Shown here in pieces: positions 1-10,400 of a stretch of DNA of 64,000 nucleotides. The notes under the pieces were generated by a model, which made no database searches, was not told where the DNA came from, and was given only the letters and a program-made list of their open reading frames with translations. The DNA comes from Pseudarthrobacter albicanus (GTDB lineage: Bacteria; Actinomycetota; Actinomycetes; Actinomycetales; Micrococcaceae), in contig NZ_JAGPOT010000025.1 in NCBI RefSeq assembly GCF_018224015.1, forward strand, positions 1 through 64,000, read 5' to 3'. A program made the position numbers and the translations under genes. Each line of letters opens with the position of its first letter. Within the stretch, counting starts at the first letter, position 1.

Positions 1-228
1 ACTTTGCAAATCCGGGAAATTCTCCCGGAATTCACCCGGTGGAGTGAATCCGCCCAGCAAAACATGAAGCAATTTTCAATTCCGGCGTCCAGTGCCCGAA
101 GAATTGCTTCACTTTTTTGATGGGGTTGGCCGCCACTCTCCGGTGGCGACTCAGAAAACAATACACGCCCCTCCCCCGCGCGGCAAATCGGGCGGGAAAG
201 GAGCGTGGAGGAAGGTCCACGACTCAGC
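1..228 (-). other. 3' flank of tyrS, possible rRNA operon leader
   Basis: No gene is seen here. Read on the minus strand after tyrS, there is first a small stem (CGCCAC, 131-136, with GTGGCG, 143-148). Next comes a perfect 10-bp inverted repeat, TGAAGCAATT (65-74) with AATTGCTTCA (102-111), enclosing 27 nt and flanked on the plus strand by a T-run. Last is a CCGGGA/TCCCGG hairpin near 11-27. The repeats could end tyrS transcription. The run of hairpins finishing in TTTGCAAAGT also looks like the leader in front of a 16S gene, which in related genomes often follows tyrS; that is from memory and no rRNA lies inside the window. Confidence 0.35.
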
Positions 229-1542
229 TCAGGGCTGGGAGACTTCCACGGTCGCAAGGTTTTTCTTGCCCCGGCGCAGCAGCAAATACCGTCCGTGCAA
301 CAGTTGGGCCGGCGCGATAACGGTCTCGGGATCGGACACCTTGGCGTTGTTCACGTAGGCGCCGCCCTCCCCCACGGTGCGCCGGGCCGCGGATTTGCTC
401 TCCGACAGGCCGGAGGCCACCAGCAGTTCAATGATTCCCAGCGCGCCGGCGCCGACGCTCGCTGAGGGCAGTTCCGATGTCGCGGCCCTGAGGGTTGCCT
501 CATCCAGCACGGTGAGGTCGCCGTTGCCGAACAACGCGGCCGACGCCGCGATGACCTTTTCCGTGGCGTCCACGCCGTGGACGAGCGAGGTCACTTCGTA
601 GGCGAGCTTCCGCTGGCCCTCGCGGGCGAAGGGACGCTCGGCGACGGAAGCCTCAAGGGCCTCGATCTCCGCCCGGCTCAGGAAGGTGAAGACCTTCAGG
701 CGGGCCGCGACGTCGGCGTCCGCCGTGTTGAGCCAGAACTGGTAGAAGGCGTAGGGGCTGCACATCTCCGGGTCCAGCCAGATCGCGTTGCCTTCGCTCT
801 TGCCGAACTTGGTGCCGTCGGAATTGGTGATCAGGGGCGTACCCAGGGCATGGACGTGCTTGCCCTCGACCTTGCGGATAAGTTCGGTGCCGCTGGTCAG
901 GTTGCCCCACTGGTCCGAGCCGCCGGTCTGCAGGACGCAGCCGTAGTCGCGGAAGAGCTGGAGGTAGTCCATGCCCTGCAGGATCTGGTAGCTGAACTCC
1001 GTGTAGCTGATGCCCTCGTCGGAGCCAAGGCGGGACGCGACGGCATCCTTGCGCAGCATGGTGCCGACACGGAAGTGCTTTCCGATCTCCCGCAGGAAGT
1101 CGATGGCGCTCAGCGGCGCGGTCCAGTCAAGGTTGTTGACCATCCGTGCGGCGTTGTCGCCCTCGAAGCTCAGGAAGCGACGGACCTGGGCCTGCAGATA
1201 CCCCACCCACTCGTTAACCGTGTCCTTGGTGTTCAGGGTGCGCTCCGCCGTCGGGCGCGGGTCCCCGATCAGCCCGGTGGACCCGCCGACGAGTCCGAGC
1301 GGCTTGTGGCCGGCCAGCTGGATCCGGCGCATCAGCAGCAGCTGGACGAGGTTGCCCAGATGCAGGCTCGGCGCGGTGGGGTCGAAGCCGCAGTAGTATG
1401 TGGCAGGATCACCGGCAAGCAGCTTTTCCAGCTCCGCCTCGTCCGTGGAGACATGGACCAGGCCGCGCCATTTCAGCTCCTGCCAGACGTTGGCGAAGCT
1501 TCGGTCATTCTGCTGGGACTGGAGATTATTTAGCTGGGACAC
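229..1542 (-). CDS. tyrS: tyrosyl-tRNA synthetase
   Basis: Charges tRNA-Tyr with tyrosine in the cytoplasm. It is a class I synthetase of normal length (437 aa). The HIGH-type signature is HLGN at residues 61-64 and the KMSKS-type loop is KFGKS at 245-249. The tyrosine-pocket region around GGSDQWGN (207-214) is intact. The last 75 residues form an S4-like RNA-binding domain (LLVASGLSESKSAARR onward). The start is a GTG. No Shine-Dalgarno sequence precedes it, but TAACTT (1550-1555) lies 7 nt upstream, so the mRNA may be leaderless. It follows the HelD-like gene by 42 nt on the same strand, so it may also be read from upstream promoters. Confidence 0.96.
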   Translation of the reverse strand: MSQLNNLQSQQNDRSFANVWQELKWRGLVHVSTDEAELEKLLAGDPATYYCGFDPTAPSLHLGNLVQLLLMRRIQLAGHKPLGLVGGSTGLIGDPRPTAERTLNTKDTVNEWVGYLQAQVRRFLSFEGDNAARMVNNLDWTAPLSAIDFLREIGKHFRVGTMLRKDAVASRLGSDEGISYTEFSYQILQGMDYLQLFRDYGCVLQTGGSDQWGNLTSGTELIRKVEGKHVHALGTPLITNSDGTKFGKSEGNAIWLDPEMCSPYAFYQFWLNTADADVAARLKVFTFLSRAEIEALEASVAERPFAREGQRKLAYEVTSLVHGVDATEKVIAASAALFGNGDLTVLDEATLRAATSELPSASVGAGALGIIELLVASGLSESKSAARRTVGEGGAYVNNAKVSDPETVIAPAQLLHGRYLLLRRGKKNLATVEVSQP

Positions 1543-1584
1543 GGAATCTAAGTTAGCAGGATCGGGCCGGCGCAGGCGCGCGGC

Positions 1585-3813
1585 TCAGTCTTCGATCCCT
1601 GCCGGAACACCCGCGGCGGCAATGAGCCGCAGCCGCTGGGTGGGCCGGGTCATTGCCACGTACAGGTCACCGACGCGGCCGTGTTCATGGTTGAGCATCG
1701 CCGTCGGCTCCAGCACCACGACGCCGTCGAACTCCAGGCCCTTGGCCTCGCGGGGGCTGATCACCACGATGTCCTGCGCGTAGCTGCCGGCACCGGTGCC
1801 GACGCGGCGTCCGTAGACGGCGCGCAGCGCGGCCGTCGCCTCCGGGAGCAGCCCGCCGTCGGCGATCACGGCCAGGAGTCCGCCCTCGATCGCGTCCAGC
1901 TCGGCCGGCAGGACCTCAACGAGCTTGTTGACGATCTGGCCGGGCTCCACACGGTCGATGACCGGGGACCATTGGCCTTCACGGACCGCCTTGGGCGCCG
2001 AGACAACGAGCCCGGCCGCGTTGGCCATCCGGGCGGCAGCCTCGGCGATCTGGGACGGCGTGCGGTAATTGACGGTGAGCTCCTCCAGCTGCCAGCGGTC
2101 GCCGAACATCGGGGCCAGGGCGCCCTGCCAGGAATTGGCCCCGGCCACGGAACTCGTCTGCGCGATGTCCCCCACGATGGTGAAGGATTTCAGCGGGCAG
2201 CGGCGAACCAGGAGGCGCCACTGCATCGGCGAGAGTTCCTGGGCCTCATCCACCACGATGTGCCCGAAGGCCCAGCTGCGGTCGGTCGTGGCACGTTCGG
2301 CGGCGGTCAGCCGGGACACGCGCTCCTGGTTCTGGTCCACCAGGTCCTCGGCGGAGATGAGGACATCCACGCCGGCGGTTTCCATGTTGACCAGGGTCTG
2401 CTTGGCGTTGGCGAGATCGCGGGCACGGTCGTTTTCCTGCTGGGCCAGGCCGCGCCCGGCCGCGGGATCGAGTTCGCCGAGCAGTTCCGCGGCTTCATCG
2501 AGCAGCGGCACGTCGGACTCGGTCCACGGCGAATCGGCCGGCCGGAGCAGCAGGGCGCGCTCGGCCGGGGTGAGGTTGGGCGTGCAGGCTGCCAGGATGG
2601 CGGGATTGCTCAGGAGTTCCGCCACGAGCTTTTCCGGCGTCATCGGCATCCAGCACAGGTTCAGGGCAATGCGGACGTCGCGGGCGGACCGGACGTCCTC
2701 GGCCAGGTAGGAGCGGTCGGCGTTGTTGCCGATGCTGCCGGCTTCGACCAGCTCGGTCATCTGTTCGGTGAGTTCGCGCAGCAGGATCTTGACGAACGAA
2801 ACCCGGGCCTCGTTGTGCGGTTTTCCGCTGGCGCGTGCCTTGTCCCGGGCCCGGCGGACCTGCCGCGGCGTCAGCACGAGCTTGCGTCCGTCCACTTCCA
2901 GGATCCGGTTTCCGGCGGGGATGCGCTGGCGCTGGGCGACGGCGTTGGCCACGACGTCCGCCATGTCCAGCCGGCCCTTGATCGCGGCGACGGACGATTC
3001 CGGTTCCGCGACAGCATGGATGCCGGGCATCAGGCGGCCCAGGCTCGCCATCACCACGCCGGTCTCGCCGAGGGAGGGCAAGACGCGTTCGATGTAATTC
3101 ATGAACGACGACGTCGGGCCGACCAGCAGCACGCCGGCGGTCTTGAGGCGGTCCCGGTGGGTGTAGAGCAGGTACGCGGCGCGGTGCAGCGCGACGGCGG
3201 TCTTGCCCGTGCCGGGGCCGCCCTGGACCACGAGGGCACCGGAAATGGAGGAGCGGATGATGCGGTCCTGCTCGGACTGGATGGTGCCGACGATGTCGGA
3301 CATGCGCCCGGTGCGCTTGGAGTTCAGCGCGGCCAGCAGCGCCCCTTCGCCCTGGAGCGAGTCCTTGTCGGCGAGCATGTCGGCATCGAGCACGTCATCC
3401 TCGATGGCCTTGACCTCGCGACCCTGCAGGATGAGGTGCCGGCGGCGGCGCACGCCCTGCCGGTCGAATGCGGTGGCCTGGTAGAAGTGGCCGGCTTCGG
3501 GCGCCCGCCAGTCGATCATGAGCCGCTGGAGGTCCTCGGTGGTCAGGCCGATGCGGCCGATGTACTGGGCTTCCCCGGAGTCAAGGTCCAGCCGGCCGAA
3601 CACGAGGCGGTCGTCGACGGCGTCGAGCTGCGCCAGGCGGTCCTCATAGAGCGCCGCGAAGGCGTCGCGTTCGGACACATTCTGCATGGTGCCGACCGCG
3701 CCGGCACGCCGCACCTGGGCCAGCTGGGCGCGCTTTTCCGCCCGCAACTCATCCAGCCGGGCGTAGAGTCCGGCCACATAGTCGCGTTCATGCGCCAAAT
3801 CAGCGTCGTGCAT
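1585..3813 (-). CDS. helR: HelD/HelR-type RNA polymerase recycling ATPase (UvrD-like helicase family)
   Basis: A superfamily 1 helicase-like ATPase of 742 aa. An N-terminal coiled-coil arm (residues 1-70, rich in Arg, Lys, Glu and Leu) leads into Walker A GGPGTGKT (198-205). Walker B is VVDEAQELSP, and a late motif MTRPTQRL lies near the C-terminus. This is the layout of HelD, which pries stalled RNA polymerase off DNA. Actinobacterial HelR members also displace rifamycins and give rifampicin tolerance (family knowledge). The Streptomyces-type rifamycin-associated palindrome was looked for upstream and not found. A candidate -10 TAGAAT (minus strand) lies at 3850-3855 and GGGGAA precedes the ATG. 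The exact subfamily (HelD or HelR) cannot be fixed by eye. Confidence 0.85.
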   Translation of the reverse strand: MHDADLAHERDYVAGLYARLDELRAEKRAQLAQVRRAGAVGTMQNVSERDAFAALYEDRLAQLDAVDDRLVFGRLDLDSGEAQYIGRIGLTTEDLQRLMIDWRAPEAGHFYQATAFDRQGVRRRRHLILQGREVKAIEDDVLDADMLADKDSLQGEGALLAALNSKRTGRMSDIVGTIQSEQDRIIRSSISGALVVQGGPGTGKTAVALHRAAYLLYTHRDRLKTAGVLLVGPTSSFMNYIERVLPSLGETGVVMASLGRLMPGIHAVAEPESSVAAIKGRLDMADVVANAVAQRQRIPAGNRILEVDGRKLVLTPRQVRRARDKARASGKPHNEARVSFVKILLRELTEQMTELVEAGSIGNNADRSYLAEDVRSARDVRIALNLCWMPMTPEKLVAELLSNPAILAACTPNLTPAERALLLRPADSPWTESDVPLLDEAAELLGELDPAAGRGLAQQENDRARDLANAKQTLVNMETAGVDVLISAEDLVDQNQERVSRLTAAERATTDRSWAFGHIVVDEAQELSPMQWRLLVRRCPLKSFTIVGDIAQTSSVAGANSWQGALAPMFGDRWQLEELTVNYRTPSQIAEAAARMANAAGLVVSAPKAVREGQWSPVIDRVEPGQIVNKLVEVLPAELDAIEGGLLAVIADGGLLPEATAALRAVYGRRVGTGAGSYAQDIVVISPREAKGLEFDGVVVLEPTAMLNHEHGRVGDLYVAMTRPTQRLRLIAAAGVPAGIED

Positions 3814-3956
3814 CGAAAGTTCCCCTATCGAATAAAAGACCGACCGTCCATTCTACAACCATTTCGGCGGACGATTGTGAAACGTGTCAGGCATTGTACC
3901 GATACGGCCGGAATGGTCCAGTTAAACGTGCAGCAGGGCGTGGGCGCGGTGTCCGC

Positions 3957-4562
3957 TCAAGGCCTCAGGGCCGGTGAAGGCCCGGCGTCGTCGGGCGGCA
4001 CGCCTGGAGACCGCAGCAGTTCATTCGCGAGCCCGTACCGGACCACGTCGAGCGCTTTCCGGAGCGCGTGCTCCGCGTCGAACCGGCTGGCCGCCGCGGT
4101 ACTCAGCCGGGAGTAGTCGTCCGCCCATTCGGAACGGTGGAACCTGTCGGCGTCGCCATGCAGGAGGCGTCCATAGAGGACATCCTCGAAAAGGTCGTGC
4201 CCCTCCGGAGCCGGTCCCGCCGTCACAGGTTGACGCCCCTGGACCATCTCGGCGGTGAACAGACCGGCCACTGCTTCCGTCCCCTCCGCCACCTTGCGGT
4301 CCACCGTGTAATTGCAGAGGCGGAGGGCCCGAACGACGAGCTTGAGCGACACGTGTTCATCACGAACAATGAATTTACGCAGTAGGGCGGCGCGGAAGAG
4401 CTCCAGCCAGTGCCGCCGCTCCCCCTCGACGGCGCCGGCCGGCGCCGGGGGTTCATCCGGTGTGAACAGCTCAACCATCCGGAAATACTCGGTGGCCAGC
4501 TTCTCGAAAATCCGGAGCCTGTCCAGCTCGCTTGTCGGCTTCCCTCGTTTACCCTCGCCCAT
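3957..4562 (-). CDS. conserved hypothetical protein, 201 aa
   Basis: I do not recognise a family. The 201-residue product is soluble, mainly alpha-helical and charged, with no signal peptide or membrane segment. It opens with a basic stretch (MGEGKRGKPTSELDRLRIFE), has a helical middle (HWLELFRAALLRKFIVRDEH) and ends in a Pro-rich tail (GVPPDDAGPSPALRP). Codon use is like that of its neighbours, which supports real coding. It sits 54 nt downstream of the AAG glycosylase on the same strand and 143 nt upstream of the HelD-like gene. Cotranscription with the glycosylase is plausible, but the context gives no clear function. Confidence 0.6.
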   Translation of the reverse strand: MGEGKRGKPTSELDRLRIFEKLATEYFRMVELFTPDEPPAPAGAVEGERRHWLELFRAALLRKFIVRDEHVSLKLVVRALRLCNYTVDRKVAEGTEAVAGLFTAEMVQGRQPVTAGPAPEGHDLFEDVLYGRLLHGDADRFHRSEWADDYSRLSTAAASRFDAEHALRKALDVVRYGLANELLRSPGVPPDDAGPSPALRP

Positions 4563-4616
4563 AAGAGTTCATCATCCCCCAGCCGCGGGTGCCGGGGCAT
4601 CCGGTTGCGGCTCCAG

Positions 4617-5267
4617 TTACGCGGTGCGCGCTTTCGCCGCTTTGTAGCGGGACACGGTCGGATCGCCGGTCAGCCAGAAACGCCAGGGATAGTCGTCCGT
4701 GCCGCCGTCGCCGGCGACCCCGACGCGCGGCCCAGAGCTGATGCCGGACGCCGGCACCTGCGCCAGCTCCAGCCGGAACGGTGCGCCGAGCGCGTCCCGC
4801 CCGCTGTCCGCCCTCGTGAGTCCGAGCGCTGTGGCGAGCCGCGCGGGGCCGCTCGCCAGGTCCTTGGGGGATTTCGACGTCGGCCGCCTGGCCAGTGCCA
4901 GGCGGTGCCCGGCGACGACCTCCCCGGCCCGCAGCAGCAGGGCCGACGCCACGCCGTCCGGGCCGCACACGATGTTGGCGCAGTGGTGCATCCCGTAGGT
5001 GAAGTACACGTACAGGTGGCCGGCGGGGCCGAACATCGGCGCATTGCGGGCCGTCGGGCCCCGGAAGGTATGGGATCCGGGATCGGGGTGCAGCGAGTCA
5101 TGGGGTCCCAGATAGGCCTCGACCTCGGTGATCCGTACCGACACCGGGCCCTCCCGTCCCTCGTGCGTCAGCACCGCGCCGAGCAGCAGCGGTGCCACCT
5201 GACGGGGATCCCCGGACAGGAGCCGCCGCAGCGGTGCGCTGCCCTTCTGCCCGGGGTGCAAAGTCAT
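4617..5267 (-). CDS. DNA-3-methyladenine glycosylase, AAG/MPG family
   Basis: Removes alkylated and deaminated purines (3-methyladenine, hypoxanthine) from DNA, starting base excision repair. At 216 aa it has the usual bacterial AAG length. The fold-specific stretch VRITEVEAYLGPHDSLHP (about 40-57) carries the catalytic Glu. FRGPTARNAPMFGPAGHLYVY follows, then YGMHHCANIV, with the Tyr/His positions that intercalate and bind in this family. The start is ATG at 5267; TAAAGT (5274-5279, minus strand) lies 6 nt upstream, so a leaderless transcript is likely. It is divergent from the Ada-AlkA fusion across about 100 bp, placing two unrelated methyladenine glycosylases back to back. Confidence 0.93.
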   Translation of the reverse strand: MTLHPGQKGSAPLRRLLSGDPRQVAPLLLGAVLTHEGREGPVSVRITEVEAYLGPHDSLHPDPGSHTFRGPTARNAPMFGPAGHLYVYFTYGMHHCANIVCGPDGVASALLLRAGEVVAGHRLALARRPTSKSPKDLASGPARLATALGLTRADSGRDALGAPFRLELAQVPASGISSGPRVGVAGDGGTDDYPWRFWLTGDPTVSRYKAAKARTA

Positions 5268-5369
5268 GCTCCGACTTTAACAAACCTGCCGTGACGGGGC
5301 ACCATTCCCTCCACGGCCGTGTCCGATTTCCGCTAGCAGCGGGGCGGGGGAAGCTGAGAGGATGAAGCC

Positions 5370-6866
5370 ATGGACTTCTGGCAGCGCTACCGGGCAATCG
5401 ATGCCCGGGACCCCCGGTTCGACGGGCAGTTCTACACGGCTGTCCGCACGACGGGCATCTACTGCCGGCCCTCCTGCCCCGCCCGGACACCGAAGGCGGG
5501 CAACGTCACGTTCTACGAGACCTCCGCAGCCGCCCATGAGGCCGGCTACCGGGCGTGCAAGCGCTGCCTGCCCGAGGCCGTGCCCGGCACGCCGGCGTGG
5601 AACCTCCGCTCGGACCTCGCCGGCCGGGCCATGCGGCTGATCAATGACGGCGTGATCAACCGCGACGGCGTGGAAGGGCTGGCGTCCCGGCTCGGCTATT
5701 CCTCACGCCAGCTCAACCGGATCCTCAGCCACGAACTCGGCGCCGGCCCGCTGTCCCTGGCCCGGGCGAGCCGCGCCCAGACCGCGCGGACCCTGCTCGT
5801 CTCCACCGGGATGAAGGTGGCCGACATCGCGTTCGCCGCCGGGTTCAGCAGCGTCCGCCAGTTCAACGAGACCATCGGCGAGGTCTTCGCCATGACGCCC
5901 TCGGCGCTGCGGGCCACGGCACACCACCGGACTCCCGCGTCCTCCACGGCGCTGACGCTGAACCTGCCGTACCGTGAGCCGTTCGATCCGGGCGTGTTCG
6001 ATTTCCTGGCGGTCCGCGCCCTCCCGGGGATCGAGGCCGGGACCTCCACCTCGTATGCGCGGACCATGCGGCTGGCCCACGGCGACGCCCGCTTCCGGGT
6101 GGAGTACGACGCCGCCGCGCCCGGGCGCCCGCTGGTGCTCACTATCGGTGCCGTGGATCTGCGGGACCTGGCGCCGCTGCTCAGCCGGGTCCGCCGGCTG
6201 CTGGACCTCGACGCCGACCCCGTCGCGATCGACGCCGCCCTCGCGGCCGATCCCCGGCTGGCGGCCAGCGTGGCGCGCACCCCCGGGATGCGGATGCCGG
6301 GCGCGGTGGACCCGCAGGAACTGCTGGTCCGGGCGATGATCGGGCAGCAGGTCACCGTGGCGGCCGCCCGCACGGCGCTGGTCCGGCTGTCCGCGGCCGG
6401 GACCGCGAGCGCCGTCCCGGCTGACGGGCTGCACCGGCTGTTCCCCACCGCGGCACAGATTGCGCAGACCGGTTTCGGGCTGCTCCGGGGCCCGCAGCGC
6501 CGCATCGACTCGGTCCGCGCGGCCGCGGAGGCGATGGCGTCGGGGGACCTCGACTTCGGCTACGGCGACGACCTGCCCGGGCTGGGGGCAAAGCTCCTGC
6601 CCCTGGCCGGCGTCGGGCCGTGGACGGTGGGGTATGTCGCGATGCGGGTCATCGGGGCCCCGGACGTCTTCCTCGCCAACGACGCCGCGGTGCGCAACGG
6701 CATCCGCTCGCTCGCCCGCGAGCTCGACGGCGGCACCCTGAGCCCTGATTTCCGTGAACTCAGCCCGTGGCGCTCCTACGCCACCATGCACCTCTGGCGC
6801 GCGGCAGCGCAGGCCGCGCGATCCACCACCCGCGCCCAGACTCCCACGAAGGAAGCGAAGAAATGA
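5370..6866 (+). CDS. Ada-AlkA fusion: methyl-phosphotriester sensor, AraC activator and 3-methyladenine glycosylase II
   Basis: One 498-aa polypeptide senses and repairs alkylation. Residues 1-75 are the Ada N-terminal zinc domain with its four cysteines (CRPSC and CKRC); the first takes methyl groups from phosphotriesters in Ada. Residues 85-185 are an AraC-type double helix-turn-helix ([11 protein letters not shown] and [13 protein letters not shown]). Residues 195-490 are AlkA: an N-terminal beta domain, then a HhH-GPD fold with [25 protein letters not shown] and the catalytic Asp in FLANDAAV. The O6-methyltransferase that ends E. coli Ada is not in this protein but is the next gene, which overlaps it by ATGA. 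The fusion probably activates its own operon when methylated, by analogy with Ada. Confidence 0.93.
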   Translation: MDFWQRYRAIDARDPRFDGQFYTAVRTTGIYCRPSCPARTPKAGNVTFYETSAAAHEAGYRACKRCLPEAVPGTPAWNLRSDLAGRAMRLINDGVINRDGVEGLASRLGYSSRQLNRILSHELGAGPLSLARASRAQTARTLLVSTGMKVADIAFAAGFSSVRQFNETIGEVFAMTPSALRATAHHRTPASSTALTLNLPYREPFDPGVFDFLAVRALPGIEAGTSTSYARTMRLAHGDARFRVEYDAAAPGRPLVLTIGAVDLRDLAPLLSRVRRLLDLDADPVAIDAALAADPRLAASVARTPGMRMPGAVDPQELLVRAMIGQQVTVAAARTALVRLSAAGTASAVPADGLHRLFPTAAQIAQTGFGLLRGPQRRIDSVRAAAEAMASGDLDFGYGDDLPGLGAKLLPLAGVGPWTVGYVAMRVIGAPDVFLANDAAVRNGIRSLARELDGGTLSPDFRELSPWRSYATMHLWRAAAQAARSTTRAQTPTKEAKK

Positions 6867-7375
6867 AAGCCCAGCTGTTGACCATGTCCACCCCGGACGG
6901 CCCGTTCACCATCATTGCCAGGGACGGCGCGGTGCTGGCGTCCGGCTGGACCGCGGTTCCGGGCGAACTGACCGGCCAGATCCACCCGGAGCTGTTGCCC
7001 GGGTCGTATGAGCCCGTCATGGACCTCGGCTCCGTCTCGGCGGCCGTGGAGGAGTTCTATGCCGGCAATCCGGGCCCGGCCATGGAGGTGCCGGTGCTGC
7101 AGAAGTCGGGCCCGTTCCGCAGCCATGCCTGGGACACGCTGCGGACCGTGGTGCCCGGGAGTCCGGTGACGTATGCGGAGTACGCGGCGCTGTCCGGGAA
7201 CCCGAAGGCGGTCCGTGCCGCGGCGGGTGCCTGCGCCTTCAACGCCGCCGCCCTGTTTGTCCCGTGCCACCGCGTGATCCGCACCGACGGCACGCTGGGC
7301 GGCTTCCGCTGGGGGATCGCCATCAAGGAGAGCCTGCTGGACCGCGAACACGCGCTGGCACTGGCCCTGAAGTAG
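6863..7375 (+). CDS. ogt: methylated-DNA--protein-cysteine methyltransferase
   Basis: Suicide repair of O6-methylguanine: the alkyl group moves to an active-site Cys in FVPCHRVI (about residue 133). The 170-aa length and the C-terminal GTLGGFRWG stretch are typical. The start is the ATG at 6863, overlapping the TGA of the Ada-AlkA gene in ATGA, with GGAAGCGAAG upstream. An in-frame start further upstream would run far into ada-alkA and is unlikely. The overlap implies translational coupling and regulation by the upstream Ada-like activator. Confidence 0.95.
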   Translation: MKAQLLTMSTPDGPFTIIARDGAVLASGWTAVPGELTGQIHPELLPGSYEPVMDLGSVSAAVEEFYAGNPGPAMEVPVLQKSGPFRSHAWDTLRTVVPGSPVTYAEYAALSGNPKAVRAAAGACAFNAAALFVPCHRVIRTDGTLGGFRWGIAIKESLLDREHALALALK

Positions 7376-7420
7376 GGGGAACCGCCAGCGATCGTGCGGA
7401 TGGCTTCCGCGCGGGCATCT

Positions 7421-10400
7421 TCACGTGAAGATGTCTGCCACGTACCTGCCATGGGTGCGCTCCACCTCATCCATCCACGCGTCTGCGTCCTCTTCAGAGG
7501 CGCCGGTCGCCTCCCGGTAGATGCGTGCGCACGTGTCGCGGACCTGCGGCGCCATGTTCTTGCCGTCGCCGCAGACGTAGAACGTGGCGCCCTGTTTGAC
7601 CAGTTCGACGACGTCGGCCCGGTCTGCCCAGAGCCGATCCTGGACGTACTTCCGGCCGTCTTCGGGTGCGGTGGAAAAGACCGGCCGGAGGTCGAGGTTG
7701 GCTTGGCCTGCCCAGGCTGCAAGTTCCGCGTGGTAGAGGAAGCCGGTGTCCGGGGCCCGGCAGCCGAAGAACAACAGGGCAGGCGCCGGCATCACCCCCT
7801 CGGCCTCGGCCCGCAGCGCCCGGTCCTGGACGAATCCGCGGAAGGGCGCCAGCCCGGTCCCGGCGCACACCATGATCAGCGGAACACCCAGGGACTGGGG
7901 CGGGTGGAAAGCCGCATTCGAGGGGCGAACCGTGACCGCGATCCTTGACCCGGGCCTGGCCTGGGCGAGATAGGTGGAAGAGGCGCCTTCGAAGATGCCG
8001 CGGCCCGACCACGCCGGTTCCTGGATGACGGCGAAGGTCAGGGTCGCATGGTCCGGGCTCCAGAGCGGGGACGAGGAGATGGAGTAGCGCCGAGGGGTCA
8101 GCTGGGTCAGCAGCTGCAGGAACGAGGTGAACGACAGCTGGCATGACGGATACGTTTCCAGCAGGTCCAGGACAGAGACGCGCTTGTCGAGGATCTCGGC
8201 CGCATGGCGCCCGCGGTCCTGCGCCAGGGCCTCAAGTTCCCCGCGGTGGGCAGGATCCGCCGCGACGTCGGCCAGTTGCTCGAGCTGGGTGCGTGTGGCT
8301 GGGGCTGCGAGCTCGAGGTAACTGCTCAGCAGTTCGCCCACGGCCACGGGCGTGCCGGTGGGCAGGAACGTGTCTCCCCGCTCCATGCTCAACAGGACGT
8401 GCGAGTCGTAGTCGAGGTTGAAACGGGACAGGGCCCGCTGCACAGGTTCGCTGGGATTCAGCGGCAGCACGGCCAGGTAGTCGCCGGTCCGGTAGCTCAT
8501 CCCTGCGGGCAGGGCGATCTCGACGTGCCGCTTGGACCGGGCGCCGGGCTTGGCCAGATCGACCAGTTCCCGGTTCGCGACGACGGTACCGAGTGCCAGC
8601 CCGTTCTGGCGCAGCAGCGGGTCCCGGACGTTGCCCACGAACTGGATTTCAAGCTGGGGCTGCCCGGCCGGGGAGCTGGTACTCTGCCCGAGCGCGGCGT
8701 CCACGGCGGGCCAGAATCCCGCGTACCACTCTTCGAAATCGCCGAAGAAGTCGCCGCGGGCATTGGCCTCGCCCCGGGCGTAGATCCGCACGGCGCCGGC
8801 GGCCTCGAGCCGGGCGTCGATGGCCTTGGGCACCTCCTGGTAGGTGCGGGCCCAGTCCTTGTTGCCGTTGCCGAAGACCGTGTACAGCACCCCGGCGAGG
8901 TTGCCCGGCTGCAGGCCCTCGGTCCAGGTCATGAATTTCCGGGCATTGTCCGGCGGCTGCCCCTCGTAGGAGGAGGCCACGATGGTGACGAGCCCCTCCG
9001 TCGGCAGTCCGCCGGCTGCCTCGTCGAGCGGACCGATGGCGGGGCTGTAGCCGCGCCGTCCGGCGTCGTTGGCAATGCGCTGGGCGAAGTCCTTGGAGGT
9101 GCCCGCATTGGAACCGTAGAGCACACGGAGCGGGACGCCGTTGGCGGCTGCAGCGGCCGGCGCTTCCGCCTCCCGGGCAAGTTCGACGGCGGTCCGGCCG
9201 GCCGCTTTGATCCTGACGTCCCGCCGTCGCACATGGATGAACAGCCCTTCGGGCTTCATCGTAAGGGTGTGCCTGATCTGCAGTTCATAGCCGGGGTCCG
9301 CCGATGTGATGTCGAAGCGCTGCAGGAGCTTGGCCAGGAACAGCATGGCCTCCTGCAGGGCAAATCCCCGGCCGATGCAGGAACGCTGCCCGTTGCCGAA
9401 GGGCTTCCACGCATTGGCCGGGATTGCCGCGGCCCGTTCCGGGGAGAACCGGTCCGGCTCGAAGATCCCGGCGTCCTCGCCCCACGCCGACCTGTCCCGG
9501 TGCAGCTGCGGAATCAGGACCAGGATGGGCTGGCCCGCGCGGACCTCGTAGCGGCCGCCGAGCGTCGTGTCCTCGTACGGAGCGACGTTGAACGCCGGAG
9601 CCGTGGGCCACAGCCGCAGCGTTTCCTTGAGGATCTGGTCCAGGTAGCCCAGCCGGGGCAGATGCTCGAACCTGGCGCTTTCGGTGCCGAGGACCTCGTC
9701 CACCTGGGCGCGCGCCTTGGCCAGGACTCCCGGATGGCGCAGCAGTTCGTAGAGCGCAAAGGACAGCAGGCCGCTGGTGGTCTCATGCCCGGCAATCAGG
9801 AAGGTGACCATCTGATAGCGGATGTTTTCCTCGGATAAACGCTCACCCGTCACCGGGTCCGCCGCGCTGAGCATGGTGTCCAGGATATCCTCGCTGCCCG
9901 CCGGGCTGGGATTGCGCCGCCGGTCGCTGATGATCTGCTCGGCGACCTCGAACATCAGGGCATTGTCGTCCTCGAGCTGGTGCCGTCGGCGCAGCATGAT
10001 CTTGTTCTGCACCGGGAGCCTGCGCGAGCGATCCCTGGACTCGACGAGGGCGCGGACCATGGCCCCGATGAAGGGGTGCATCTCTTCCCGGTAGAGACTG
10101 TTGAACCGGTAGCTGAACGAGCACAGGGCGATGGTGTCCAGCGCCAGGCGGGTGGTGTTGTCCGGAACGTCGATCCGGGCCGCGGGACCGAGCCTCTCCC
10201 ACTTGAGCAGCAGCTGCTCGACGATGTCGTCCATGCCCACGAACATCCGCTTCAGGGCTGCCGGCCCGAACGCCGGCATCAGGATCCGGTGCGCCTTTTG
10301 CCAGTTGGGTTCCTGGGTTTCCGCGGTGAACAGGCCGTCGCCGGCGAATTGCCGCACCTCCCGAAGGGCAATGCCGAGCACCTTGCCGAAACGGGATTCG

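Noticed and set aside
3814-3956. Rifamycin-associated palindrome in front of the HelD/HelR gene
   Set aside because: Looked for the GGGGCTTGC-type inverted repeat and found nothing similar.
1681-4116. 811-codon open frame opposite the HelD-like gene
   Set aside because: Antisense to a clear ATPase in high-GC DNA, where such frames are common; composition is Gly/Arg/His-rich and no domain is visible.
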